From contig NZ_CP013480.3 in NCBI RefSeq assembly GCF_001465545.3, positions 434,001 to 498,000 of the forward strand: a DNA stretch of 64,000 bases, given 5' to 3'. This document shows, piece after piece, positions 27,378 through 35,613 of the stretch; within the stretch, counting starts at the first letter, position 1, and each line of letters opens with the position of its first letter. Source of the stretch: Pandoraea norimbergensis (GTDB lineage: Bacteria > Pseudomonadota > Gammaproteobacteria > Burkholderiales > Burkholderiaceae). Position numbers and translations under genes: made by a program. The notes under the pieces are model-generated. The model had not been told where the DNA came from. It made no database searches and was given only the letters and a program-made list of their open reading frames with translations.

Positions 27378-28325
27378 TCAGCGCGCGAGACGTTGGCGAG
27401 TCTCGTCGTATTCCTGTTTGAGACGGGCCACGATCTCGGCGGCCGGACGCACATCGTCCATCAGACCCACGCCTTGGCCCGCACCCCAGATATCTTTCCA
27501 CGCCTTCGCCTTGGCGAAGTTCATCGCGGTCTTGTCGGCGGTGGGCAGGTCATCGGGATCGAGCCCGGCATTCACGATGCTCTGGCGAATGTAGTTGCCG
27601 GATACCCCGGTGAAGAGGTTCGTGTAGACGATGTCGTTGGCGCTGGCATCGACGATGGCCTGCTTGTAGCTGTCGCTCGCATTGGCTTCGCTCGACGCGA
27701 TGAAGCGTGTGCCGATATACGCGAGGTCGGCGCCCATCGCCTGCGCCGCGAGAATCGAACCGCCGTTGGCAATCGAGCCGGAGAGCACGAGCGGACCATC
27801 GAAAATCTTGCGCACTTCACCCACGAGCGCGAACGGGGAGAGCGTGCCCGCGTGGCCACCCGCACCGGCCGCGACGAGAATCAGCCCGTCCACGCCCGCT
27901 TCGAGGGCTTTGTTCGCATGGCGCAGGTTGATGACGTCGTGCAGCACGATGCCGCCGTAGCTGTGCACCGCGTCGAGCACTTCTTTGGGCGGCGCACGCA
28001 GGCTCGTGATGAAGATCGGCACGCGATGCTCGACACACACGCGCACATCGTGTTCCAGCCGCTGGTTCGACTGATGCACGATCTGGTTGACGGCGAGCGG
28101 GCCGACGACGGCATCGGGGTTTGCCGCCTTGAACGACGCGAGTTCTTCGGTAATGCGGGCGAGCCAGTCTTCGAGGATCTGCGGCTCGCGCGCGTTGAGC
28201 GCGGGGAACGAACCGACGATGCCGGCCTTGCACTGCGCGAGCACCAGTTCCGGATAGCTCACGATGAACATTGGCGAGGCCACGACGGGCAGTGCCAGGT
28301 TTTGCAGAATCTTGGGAAGCGCCAT
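27378..28325 (-). CDS. FMN-dependent nitronate monooxygenase-like enzyme
   Basis: 315 residues of the 2-nitropropane dioxygenase/nitronate monooxygenase TIM-barrel family. ALPVVASPMFIVSYPELVLA and VVGPLAVNQIV shape the FMN pocket, VDGLILVAAGAGGHAGTLSP is the phosphate-binding loop, and GADLAYIGTRF is the conserved exit strand. It oxidises nitronates or acts as a flavin reductase on related substrates. ATG at 28325 has AAGGAGAC in front. A perfect TATAAT next to a palindrome at 28428-28447 is its likely promoter and operator. Confidence 0.9.
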   Translation of the reverse strand: MALPKILQNLALPVVASPMFIVSYPELVLAQCKAGIVGSFPALNAREPQILEDWLARITEELASFKAANPDAVVGPLAVNQIVHQSNQRLEHDVRVCVEHRVPIFITSLRAPPKEVLDAVHSYGGIVLHDVINLRHANKALEAGVDGLILVAAGAGGHAGTLSPFALVGEVRKIFDGPLVLSGSIANGGSILAAQAMGADLAYIGTRFIASSEANASDSYKQAIVDASANDIVYTNLFTGVSGNYIRQSIVNAGLDPDDLPTADKTAMNFAKAKAWKDIWGAGQGVGLMDDVRPAAEIVARLKQEYDETRQRLAR

Positions 28326-28427
28326 GAAGTCTCCTTGTGCGGGACGCTCCTGTGCAGGAGCGGAGTGGCACATTGGCTGGGAATGCCGGTGGCTATGTGT
28401 GTTCGCTACGTGCGTTCGCCACTTTCG

Positions 28428-28447
28428 CGAACGATCGTTCGATTATA
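28428..28447 (-). promoter_or_regulatory. TATAAT -10 abutting palindrome CGAACGATCGTTCG
   Basis: On the minus strand a perfect -10 TATAAT (28447-28442) is directly followed by the 14-bp perfect palindrome CGAACGATCGTTCG (28441-28428), about 100 bases before the monooxygenase start. A repressor bound there would cover the start site. The -35 is weak. The AACGATCGTT core and its placement recur at 41042-41062. The shape fits a TetR-family operator (PsrA/FadP-like), by inference. Confidence 0.6.
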
Positions 28448-28580
28448 GGGGGATTCGTTTGTCACCCGGGGTGCGCAGACTCGAAGAAAGCTTCGGATTG
28501 GTGACGTGCCGACGGTCGTTGGGACCGGCATCAGGGAAAGTCCTCTTGGAGCGGCTTCACGACCCGGCTAGTATGAATTC

Positions 28581-28707
28581 GCGTGCCACGCGGTGCCGGT
28601 AACACGGCGCCGCAGGACGGGCGCCGCGTTAGCGACCGCGGCATTCGGTCGGCACGTCACGTCCTCAAACGCCGTTTGCCTTCACCGGCACTCGGCGTTG
28701 TTTTTTT
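28581..28707 (+). ncRNA. Candidate orphan small RNA with own promoter and terminator
   Basis: Between two minus-strand genes, the plus strand carries TTGGAG (28546-28551), exactly 17 bases, TAGTAT (28569-28574), giving a start near 28581, and a textbook intrinsic terminator ending at 28707. The 127-base transcript would be GC-rich with GGCGCC-type self-complementary segments. No open frame with a ribosome site lies within it. Terminator evidence is strong; the promoter is moderate; size is predicted. Confidence 0.45.
28668..28707 (+). terminator. Strong plus-strand intrinsic terminator
   Basis: Outer stem AACGCCG (28668-28674) with CGGCGTT (28693-28699), inner stem TGCC (28677-28680) with GGCA (28687-28690), then G and seven Ts (28701-28707). 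No plus-strand gene precedes it within 5 kb. Confidence 0.8.
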
Positions 28708-28741
28708 CGAGTGACGCGTTCTGACATACCCCCACACCCCA

Positions 28742-29692
28742 TCACACCGAATACAACTTGCCCAGCGCCGCGTCGTGGCGCAGGGCACCGGCCTTGGCCA
28801 GTTCAGCGATGAGCGTGTCGAGCAATTCCGGCCATGCGGACGGCGGCGCCAGCATCGCGGCGGCACCTCGCCACGCGCGCGCCGTATCGAGCGTTGTCTT
28901 CAGCGCGGCGCATGTCATCTCTGTCTCGGCCATCAGCCGGAACACGATCAGCACCTTGAGCGCGTTGCGGGCGTTGCGCGCCGGGTCGCTGCGCAAGTAG
29001 TCGAGCCGGCTGCGCGCGGCGTCGAGCGCACCGTTGATATCGTCGAACGGCTTGCCGTGTCCGGGAATGACCAGCGAGACGTCGAGCTGCTCGATGAGAT
29101 CGAGTACCGCCGCTTGTTCTGCGAATCCCGACTCGCCGTCGAGTTCGGGGAAGATCACGCCGAAGCCGCGTTCCCATAGGGCGTCGGCCGAGATCAGGAT
29201 GCCGTCGGCGGCGCTGTACAGCATGAGCGCATGCGGATCATGTCCGGGGGCGCCGAGGACGAGCCATTCGCGCTCGCCGAGTGTCACGGCGTCGCCCGGC
29301 GAGAGCGTGTCGTCGAACGTGAAGCGGGTGCACTGCTGACCCGTGGCGCGGTAGGACAGACGCTCTTCATCCCAATGCCGGACCGGATCGGCCTCGGCGG
29401 CGGGTACCCAGGTGCGGCAACCATACTGCGCCTGCAAAGCGGCATTGCCACCGCAATGGTCCGAGTGCAAATGCGTGTTGATCAGGCGCGCGAGCGGCTG
29501 ACCGGCAGGCAGCGCGTGCTCGACGAGCGCAATGGTCTGGGCGGCATGCGAGACGTAGCCGCTGTCGACCAACGCAGGCTCGTCGCCGAGAAACAGAATG
29601 TTGTTCGAGGAGAGCCAGCCGCGCTCGAAGACACGCATCTCATTGGGCAAGCCGGGAAGGCCGGACAGCGCGGTTGGAACAAGCGAAGTCAT
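28742..29692 (-). CDS. Metallo-beta-lactamase-fold hydrolase
   Basis: 316 residues. The zinc motif THLHSDHCGG (HxHxDH) follows a VDSGYV strand, with further ligands in GAPGHDPHALML and PGHGKPFDD. The C-terminal helical domain beyond residue 235 is of the thioesterase/glyoxalase II-like type. The start at 29692 overlaps the MaoC gene's TGA by ATGA. Given the neighbours, an acyl-thioester or related hydrolysis is likely, but substrate is unknown. Confidence 0.88.
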   Translation of the reverse strand: MTSLVPTALSGLPGLPNEMRVFERGWLSSNNILFLGDEPALVDSGYVSHAAQTIALVEHALPAGQPLARLINTHLHSDHCGGNAALQAQYGCRTWVPAAEADPVRHWDEERLSYRATGQQCTRFTFDDTLSPGDAVTLGEREWLVLGAPGHDPHALMLYSAADGILISADALWERGFGVIFPELDGESGFAEQAAVLDLIEQLDVSLVIPGHGKPFDDINGALDAARSRLDYLRSDPARNARNALKVLIVFRLMAETEMTCAALKTTLDTARAWRGAAAMLAPPSAWPELLDTLIAELAKAGALRHDAALGKLYSV

Positions 29693-30129
29693 GAACGTAT
29701 CTCTGGTTTTGCGCACACGAGAATCTTCGCCGTGGCGGCAATCACGGTCTCACCGCGTTGATTCACTGCCTCGCCGTCGAGCGAGACGATGTCGCCTGCG
29801 AGCTTCTCTTTCCATTGGCTGTCGGTGACCGTCCAGCGCACGGTGATGTCGTCACCTGCGCGCACAGCGCGGCGCAACTTCATGTCGAACTCCAGCCCGA
29901 GCGGCTGCGCGGTCTTCGAGTAATGCGTGGCGAGCAGCGCCGCGAGATACGACATTTGCTGCGTACCCGACGAGATCAGGCCGCCAAAGCGCGGATCGGC
30001 CGCGGCGTATTCGGCATCGTGATGCAGCGGGTTCAGATCGTGAGCGAGCGTCGAGAACTCGCGGATCGATGACGGCGTGAACGCGTGCGTCGCGCTGAAC
30101 GATTCGCCGACAGTAACGATTTTTCCCAT
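29689..30129 (-). CDS. MaoC-family hot-dog hydratase
   Basis: 146 residues, single hot-dog domain. The hydratase motif FSTLAHDLNPLHHDAEYA supplies the catalytic Asp and His of (R)-specific enoyl-CoA hydratases, and FGGLISSGTQQMSYLAALLA forms the central helix. It would add water to a 2-enoyl-CoA, or act as a related dehydratase. Coupled by ATGA to the metallo-hydrolase downstream and 47 bases from DUF1289 upstream. Confidence 0.9.
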   Translation of the reverse strand: MGKIVTVGESFSATHAFTPSSIREFSTLAHDLNPLHHDAEYAAADPRFGGLISSGTQQMSYLAALLATHYSKTAQPLGLEFDMKLRRAVRAGDDITVRWTVTDSQWKEKLAGDIVSLDGEAVNQRGETVIAATAKILVCAKPEIRS

Positions 30130-30176
30130 GAGCGGTGATGAAGAGGGGCAGGCGTAGTGAATAGGGGGCGCGCGTG

Positions 30177-30488
30177 CTAACGGGGATCGGTGTTGCCGCC
30201 GTGGTTGTCGACGACTTCAGCACGGGCCGTATCGACTTCATCAACCTCGTTGGCCCGAACACGGCGATGCACGACAGGTGGCTCGGTGTGCTCGGCGCGC
30301 CGCACCGGCAGCAGCGACCACACATGACGCTTGTCGTCGGCGGCCATGCTCGACCAGGCGGCAATTTCTGCGAGCGTGCGCCAGCAGCCCGAGCACCAGC
30401 CGGTCGCAGGGTTCATGCGGCAGATGTTGGTGCACGGGGACGGCACGTCATCCGACGCGGTAATCGCGCGCGGGAGTGTCATTGGCAT
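30177..30488 (-). CDS. DUF1289 small Cys-rich protein
   Basis: About 103 residues. The DUF1289 core is unmistakable: SPCTNICRMNPATGWCSGCW followed by RTLAEIAAWSSM, four Cys likely binding a metal or iron-sulfur group. The C-terminal 45 residues are variable. ATG at 30488 lies two bases after the stop of the thioesterase gene, with TAGGA as ribosome site inside that stop; 30482 is an alternative ATG. Function of DUF1289 is not established. Confidence 0.85.
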   Translation of the reverse strand: MPMTLPRAITASDDVPSPCTNICRMNPATGWCSGCWRTLAEIAAWSSMAADDKRHVWSLLPVRRAEHTEPPVVHRRVRANEVDEVDTARAEVVDNHGGNTDPR

Positions 30489-30490
30489 TC

Positions 30491-30928
30491 CTATAGCGGT
30501 AAGCCGAGCTTGTCGGCTTTTGCGCGCAGCTTGGTTTGAAATCTTTCCTGATCGACGATCACGCGCTCGTGGATGCCTGCGCTCACCTTGTCGAGGCCGT
30601 CCCACGCGGCGACTTCGAAGCGCAGCGTACGGCCGGTGACGTCGACCAGCTTGCCGTGAATGCGCAACGTGTCGCCCGCCGGGGTGGCCGCGAGATGCGA
30701 GAACGACACGAGTGTGCCGAGGGACTGCTCGCGTGGCCAATCAAGATACGGACGAATCGCCTGAAGACACGCGCATTCGAGAATGCCGGCGAGATAGCCG
30801 GTGGCGAGCACGGCGGGCATGTCGCGACACAGTTCCACGTCGTCGTAGAGTTCGGGCACCACCGCCTTCTTGGGTACCCGGTAGGTCCACTCGAATGTCA
30901 GACCAGGGACAAGTTCCGGACTCGGCAT
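30491..30928 (-). CDS. FlK-like hot-dog thioesterase
   Basis: 145 residues resembling fluoroacetyl-CoA thioesterase FlK. VLATGYLAGILECACLQAI contains the Thr and, eight residues later, the Glu of the FlK catalytic site, and LVSFSHLAATPAG contains its His. The C-terminal GIHERVIVDQERFQTKL also matches the family layout. Most FlK homologues have no known fluoro-substrate, so a general acyl-CoA thioesterase or a toxic-thioester scavenger is safer. First of four tightly spaced minus-strand genes. Confidence 0.8.
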   Translation of the reverse strand: MPSPELVPGLTFEWTYRVPKKAVVPELYDDVELCRDMPAVLATGYLAGILECACLQAIRPYLDWPREQSLGTLVSFSHLAATPAGDTLRIHGKLVDVTGRTLRFEVAAWDGLDKVSAGIHERVIVDQERFQTKLRAKADKLGLPL

Positions 30929-31026
30929 GGCAGGTCTCCGTTTCTTATGATGTTGTGTCGCGAGGCATGCTCAGGTAGCGCTCATGCCGCGCTCGTGCAA
31001 CTTGTATTCAGCGCTTGTGCCAGTGT

Positions 31027-31557
31027 TCAGTCCCGCAGCGCGACGTCCACGACCGGTGCGCCCGTCATGGCGACGAGTTGCTTCGGTGTCAGGTTGAACA
31101 CGGCGTGCGGGTGGCCGGCAGCCGCCCAGAGGCTGGCAAGTTTGAGCAGGTCTTCGTCGATCAGCGTGACCGGCGAGACCACATGGCCGATAGGGCTCAC
31201 GCCGCCAATCGAGTAACCCGTCTTTTCCTTGACGAATTTGGCGTCGGCGCGGGCGAGCGCACCGACTTGTGCGGCGACCTTCTTCTCGTCCACGCGATTG
31301 ACGCCGCTGGCAATGACCAGCACGGGCGTGTCGTCGGCGGCACGGCGGAAGATGATCGACTTGGCGATCTGCGCAACTTCGCAGCCCAACCCCGCAGCGG
31401 CTTCGGCAGACGTCTTGCCGGTGGCCGGCAGCAGCACGATCGATTGATCGTGCCCCATGCCGGCGAGCAGGCGTGCGACGTGGCGTGCGCCGTCGGGGAG
31501 ATCCTGCTCATCGGCAGGGGCAGCGATTTGAGGCGTCTGGTGCGGTGTCTGGCTCAT
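31027..31557 (-). CDS. YbaK-domain aminoacyl-tRNA deacylase
   Basis: 176 residues with a YbaK/ProX fold: AKSIIFRRAADDTPVLVIASG, RVDEKKVAAQVGA, and GYSIGGVSPIGHVV with the GxxPxG-type loop of the active site. These enzymes hydrolyse mischarged tRNAs (for example Cys- or Ala-tRNAPro). It follows mvaB by 38 bases on the same strand and may be co-transcribed with it. Confidence 0.9.
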   Translation of the reverse strand: MSQTPHQTPQIAAPADEQDLPDGARHVARLLAGMGHDQSIVLLPATGKTSAEAAAGLGCEVAQIAKSIIFRRAADDTPVLVIASGVNRVDEKKVAAQVGALARADAKFVKEKTGYSIGGVSPIGHVVSPVTLIDEDLLKLASLWAAAGHPHAVFNLTPKQLVAMTGAPVVDVALRD

Positions 31558-31595
31558 GATCGGCGTGGGGGGGCGTGCGCGTGAGCGCGTGAGGG

Positions 31596-32540
31596 TCAGG
31601 CCGCAGCCGTCGCGGCGTCTTGCATCTTGGCGAGCATCGCCCGGCCGACGCGCGAGGCGTTGGTGCGGCCGATGGACTTCGAAATGAAGTCGCCCGTGCG
31701 TACGACGGCGTCGAGGTCGATCCCTGTCTCGATCCCCAGGCCGTGCAGCAGATACAGCACGTCTTCGGTGGCGACGTTACCCGTCGCGCCCTTGGCATAC
31801 GGGCAGCCGCCGAGGCCGGCCACGGACGAGTGGAAAATCGAGATGCCCGAGAGCAACGCAGCGTAGATGTTGGCCGTGGCTTGTCCGTACGTGTCGTGGA
31901 AGTGACCGGACAGGCGTTCGATGGCGAACGCACGCGCACAGGCTTCCATGACTTCACGGGTGCGCGTCGGCGTGCCCACGCCGATGGTGTCGGCGATGTC
32001 GATCTCGTCGCAGCCGAGCGCGGCCATGCGCTTTACCACGTCGACCACGCTCGCGATCGGCACTTCGCCCTGATACGGGCAACCGAGTGCGCATGAGATG
32101 CTGCCGCGCAGGCGCAGGCCCGCGTCTTTTGCGGCGCGTGCGACCGGCGCGAAGCGCTCAATACTTTCTTCGATCGAACAATTGATGTTGCGTTGCGAGA
32201 AGGCTTCGCTGGCGGCGCCGAAAATCACCACTTCGTCGGCCTTGGCGGCAACAGCACCTTCAAAGCCGCGCATGTTCGGCGTCAGCACCGAATAGATCGT
32301 GCCGGGGTGGCGTTGAATGCCCTCCATCACCTCGGCGCCGTCGGCCATCTGCGGCACCCACTTCGGCGAGACGAACGAGGTCGTCTCCACGTTCGCAAAA
32401 CCGGCGGCCGAGAGTTGATCGACCAGCGCAATCTTCACGTCGGCGGGGACGAGTTGCTTCTCGTTCTGAAGACCGTCACGCGGGCCGACTTCGACCACTT
32501 TCACGCGTCGCGGCAATTGAGGCAGTTGAGGCTGGGTCAT
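31596..32540 (-). CDS. mvaB: Hydroxymethylglutaryl-CoA lyase
   Basis: 314 residues. EVGPRDGLQNEK is the catalytic N-terminus of the DRE-TIM family, and VAGLGGCPYAKGATGNVATE is the HMG-CoA lyase signature with its Cys. It splits HMG-CoA into acetoacetate and acetyl-CoA, the last step of leucine degradation (LiuE), completing the pathway encoded at 44.6-62.7 kb. Start at 32540 follows GAGGAGACACCCCC. It lies 58 bases behind the 2-hydroxyacid dehydrogenase, whose promoter carries a LiuR-type box. Confidence 0.95.
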   Translation of the reverse strand: MTQPQLPQLPRRVKVVEVGPRDGLQNEKQLVPADVKIALVDQLSAAGFANVETTSFVSPKWVPQMADGAEVMEGIQRHPGTIYSVLTPNMRGFEGAVAAKADEVVIFGAASEAFSQRNINCSIEESIERFAPVARAAKDAGLRLRGSISCALGCPYQGEVPIASVVDVVKRMAALGCDEIDIADTIGVGTPTRTREVMEACARAFAIERLSGHFHDTYGQATANIYAALLSGISIFHSSVAGLGGCPYAKGATGNVATEDVLYLLHGLGIETGIDLDAVVRTGDFISKSIGRTNASRVGRAMLAKMQDAATAAA

Positions 32541-32598
32541 GGGGGTGTCTCCTCGGTGTTGTCCTGGCAAAGGCTGGGCGTGAGCGGCGTGCGGTGCG

Positions 32599-33543
32599 TC
32601 AGTACCCGCGCGTCAGGTCGACGATGCCTGTGATGGTTTCACCACGCTCGAGCGCGGCGATCTTGCCGGCGATCTGTGCCACCGTTTCGTCGCGCAGCGT
32701 GAGGGCGGAAATATGGGGCGTGACCGTCACGCGCGGCGCACGCCAGAACGGATGCTCGGCCGGCAGCGGCTCGGTGCGGAACACATCGAGCGTGGCGCCG
32801 GCAATCTGCCCGCTGTCGAGTGCGGCGAGCAGGTCGTCGTCCACCAGATGCGCACCGCGCGCCACGTTGATCAGGAACGCGCCCGTGGCCAGTTTGGCGA
32901 ACAGGCTGGCGTTAAGGACGTCGACGGTTTGCGGGGTGAGCGGCAGCAGATTGACGAGGATGCGGGCCCCCGAGACGCAGGCATCGAAGCCCGCGTCGCC
33001 ATGATGCAGGGTGATGCCGCCGTCGTCGTCACGCTGGCTGCGGCTCCATGCGCGCACCGGGAAGCCGAAGCTCGCGAGGGCCTTCGCCACGTGCGCACCG
33101 AGCGTGCCGTAGCCGAGAACGGCGACGGGAAAATCGGCGAGGCGGTTCGGTTTGAGAAACTTCCACTGACCTTGCGCCTGAAACGCGTCGAATTCGTCGA
33201 GACGGCGGAAGTAGCGCAGCGCGGCGGCGCTGACGTATTGCGCCATCTGATCGGCCATGCCGGCGTCTTCGAGGCGCACGAGCGGCACACCGGCGGGCAG
33301 GCGGTCTGCGCCTTCGCCGCGCGTACCGAGTACGCCGTCGACACCGGCGCCCATATTGAAGATGGCTTTCAGGTTGGCGCGGGGTTGCAACACCTCGGCG
33401 TTCGGCTTCCAGAGCACCAGATAGTCGGCCGGGGCGCTGTCGCCCGGTTGCCAGCTACGGATGTTGGCGTGCGGCAGGTGTTCGGCGATGCCCGCTTCAT
33501 ACGGGGCAGTCTTGCCGTCGGGCGAAAAGATCAGGATATCCAT
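32599..33543 (-). CDS. ghrA: Glyoxylate/hydroxypyruvate reductase-type 2-hydroxyacid dehydrogenase
   Basis: 314 residues, GhrA-like. NAD(P)-binding GYGTLGAHVAKALASFGFPV, catalytic Arg in LINVARGAHLVDDD, Glu in FRTEPLPAEHPFW and His in VTPHISAL. It reduces glyoxylate, hydroxypyruvate or other 2-oxoacids. First gene of a probable unit with mvaB and the YbaK-type gene; the box at 33616-33631 lies 73 bases before the start. A 2-oxoacid such as ketoisocaproate could be its substrate in this context, which is inference. Confidence 0.88.
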   Translation of the reverse strand: MDILIFSPDGKTAPYEAGIAEHLPHANIRSWQPGDSAPADYLVLWKPNAEVLQPRANLKAIFNMGAGVDGVLGTRGEGADRLPAGVPLVRLEDAGMADQMAQYVSAAALRYFRRLDEFDAFQAQGQWKFLKPNRLADFPVAVLGYGTLGAHVAKALASFGFPVRAWSRSQRDDDGGITLHHGDAGFDACVSGARILVNLLPLTPQTVDVLNASLFAKLATGAFLINVARGAHLVDDDLLAALDSGQIAGATLDVFRTEPLPAEHPFWRAPRVTVTPHISALTLRDETVAQIAGKIAALERGETITGIVDLTRGY

Positions 33544-33615
33544 GAGCAGCGGCTAGCGGGGCAAGCGCGAGGCAGCGTGGTAGCCACGCCGCCGCGTGCG
33601 GTCGGGTTCACTCGA

Positions 33616-33631
33616 TTTACGTTAACGTCAA
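33616..33631 (-). promoter_or_regulatory. LiuR-type box upstream of ghrA-mvaB
   Basis: TTTACGTTAACGTCAA, identical at 15 of 16 positions to the perfect palindrome TTTACGTTAACGTAAA in front of the thioesterase-liuA unit and at 15 of 16 to the box upstream of liuR. The placement in front of the leucine-pathway lyase supports LiuR control from 29 kb away. Confidence 0.7.
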
Positions 33632-33684
33632 GTGTAACGCAGCTTGTGGTACCCCGCGTAGTCGGGAGAGCCCCCGGTCCGCGC

Positions 33685-34236
33685 TCAGTCTCGCTTGGCT
33701 TCGCGCAGCGTGGTGAGGTTCACGGCGAAGTTGTGGCTGTCGTCCGCGATCCAGACTTCCCCGTCCTGAAGCGTGCATTGCAGACGCATGCTGCGTGCGG
33801 CAAGCGCGGTCAGGGCTTCGGCCGAGGCTTCGTCGAGCATGCGCACGGTCAGATTCGAGAGGCGAGTGATCTGGGTTTCGGTCGCTTGCCACCAGATGGC
33901 AGCCGGCTTGCCGCCGTAGGCGATGACGTCGACGTGTTCCGCCCGGCCGGCGGCCTTGATGAGGCGTCGCGCGTCGGGTTGGCCGACGTCGATCCAGCGC
34001 ACGATATCGTCGCCGTAATCGAGTTCCCACAGATCGGGTTCGTCCGCCGTCGAAATACCCTTGCCGAACGACAGACGCTCCGCTGCATAGAGCATGAAGG
34101 CGAGCAGGCGCACCATCATCCGCTCGTCGGTCTCCGACGGGTGGCGGGCCAGGGTCAGGTTGTGGGTGGCGTAGTAGTGACGATCGAGGTCGGTGATTTG
34201 CACCTCGGCCTTATAAATGGTGGCTTTGAGTGCCAT
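33685..34236 (-). CDS. yaeQ: YaeQ-family protein
   Basis: 183 residues with the full YaeQ pattern: MALKATIYKAEVQITDLDRH at the start, RHPSETDERMMVRLLAF, ADEPDLWELDYGDDIVRWID and AYGGKPAAIWWQ. The fold resembles PD-(D/E)XK nucleases, but a firm function is lacking. Start taken at 34236 from the family N-terminus; the frame is open 23 codons further upstream. Confidence 0.93.
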   Translation of the reverse strand: MALKATIYKAEVQITDLDRHYYATHNLTLARHPSETDERMMVRLLAFMLYAAERLSFGKGISTADEPDLWELDYGDDIVRWIDVGQPDARRLIKAAGRAEHVDVIAYGGKPAAIWWQATETQITRLSNLTVRMLDEASAEALTALAARSMRLQCTLQDGEVWIADDSHNFAVNLTTLREAKRD

Positions 34237-34349
34237 GACGTCGTGCCGCAGGGAAGAGGAGAGCCGCAAGGATACACTAGCGCCCCGCCGGCAAGGCCCC
34301 GGCAAGCTCGGTATACTGGCTGCCCTGTCTCACCAGAAGTGTTGCCCCC

Positions 34350-35186
34350 ATGCCGGCCCCTATCCCGCAAACGATCGACGTCAACGGCTACCCGATGGCG
34401 TATGTCGAAACGCCAGCCCCCGACGATGCCGTCGGCGCACCCCTCGTGCTGGTTCATGGCTCGCTTTGCGATCTGCGCTATTTCAAGCCGAACATGGCAC
34501 CGCTGGGGCAACGCCGGCGCGTCATCTCGGTGAGCCTGCGCCACTACTGGCCTGAAGCATGGGATGGTCACGAAGGCACGTTCTCCGGCGAGCAACATGC
34601 GGAAGATCTCGCAGCGTTCATCACGGCGCTCGATGTCGGTCCGGTGCATGTGCTGGGCCACTCGCGCGGCGGCTATGTTGCCCTGCGCACGGCGCTACTG
34701 GCGCCCGATACGGTTCGTTCGTTGATTCTGGCCGACCCGGGGGTGGAAATCAGTGGTGGCCCCGTTCAGGTGCCGCTCGACAGCGAGCGCGGCAACTTCC
34801 GCGAACAGGCGCTGGCCGCCATTGAAGCCGGCGATATCGACGGCGGACTCGCCATCTTCATCGACACGGTCAGTGGTCCGGACACATGGCGCCGCATGGT
34901 GCCGTGGTTCAAACAGATGGTGAGGGACAACGCCCGGACGTTGATCGGGCAGGTGGCCGAGCCGCGCACGCCGCTGCCCATCGATGCGCTGGGCGCGTTG
35001 CACGCCCCGGTGTTGCTTATGGGGGGGGCGGAGAGCCCGGCACCCTATCCCGATGTGCTCAATGCACTGGCCTATGCCATGCCTGACGCGCGCCGCATGT
35101 TGATTCAGGATGCCTCGCACGGCATGAATCTGGCCAATCCGATCGCTTTTCATCTTGCCGTGGAGGCGTTCCTCGGGAACGACTAA
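34350..35186 (+). CDS. Alpha/beta-fold hydrolase
   Basis: 278 residues. LVLVHGSLCDLRYF is the oxyanion-hole strand, VLGHSRGGYVAL the nucleophile elbow (Ser in GxSxG), and IQDASHGMNLANP supplies the catalytic His. Similar proteins are annotated as esterases, haloperoxidases or enol-lactone hydrolases; no cap-domain feature tells which. It is divergent from yaeQ and converges with the XRE gene. Confidence 0.88.
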   Translation: MPAPIPQTIDVNGYPMAYVETPAPDDAVGAPLVLVHGSLCDLRYFKPNMAPLGQRRRVISVSLRHYWPEAWDGHEGTFSGEQHAEDLAAFITALDVGPVHVLGHSRGGYVALRTALLAPDTVRSLILADPGVEISGGPVQVPLDSERGNFREQALAAIEAGDIDGGLAIFIDTVSGPDTWRRMVPWFKQMVRDNARTLIGQVAEPRTPLPIDALGALHAPVLLMGGAESPAPYPDVLNALAYAMPDARRMLIQDASHGMNLANPIAFHLAVEAFLGND

Positions 35187-35235
35187 AGCCACCGGATCGG
35201 CCCACGCGCCCACGCGCTGCTTTCATCGCTGACAC

Positions 35236-35613
35236 TCACTCTTCGCGCAACAGGCCATGCCCCAGACGCAGGCTGAGCGTGCGCACAAGATCGGCCATCC
35301 ACGCCTGATCGCGATCCGATAATTTCTGCATGGCCCGGTTGAGCGACGGATACGGGTCGCAGGGGATCGACATCGTGCCGTCGGCGGCCGTTGCGTGCGC
35401 GCCATCGAACGCGAGCAATTCGTGCGGCGGCAACCCGAGCGTGTCCGCCAGAATGCAGATATTGCGTAACGAGATGTTGCGCTTGCCGCGTTCCACGCCA
35501 CTGAGATATGAACGGGCGAGCCCGCTTTCCAGTGCGAGCTTGTCCTGCGCCCAGTTATATTTCTTGCGTAAGCCGGCAAGATGTCTGCCGAATCTGAATA
35601 AATTGGAGTCCAT
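35236..35613 (-). CDS. XRE-family regulator, short twin
   Basis: 125 residues. HTH_3 domain at about 5-65 (LAGLRKKYNWAQDKLALESG, then YLSGVERGKRNISLRNICIL), then a C-terminal motif KLSDRDQAWMADLVRTLSLR shared with the larger XRE protein at 36229-37011 (ENRDQVWLAEIIRSLSSRL). The two are close paralogues. ATG at 35613 has AAGGAA in front. The target is unknown. Confidence 0.88.
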   Translation of the reverse strand: MDSNLFRFGRHLAGLRKKYNWAQDKLALESGLARSYLSGVERGKRNISLRNICILADTLGLPPHELLAFDGAHATAADGTMSIPCDPYPSLNRAMQKLSDRDQAWMADLVRTLSLRLGHGLLREE

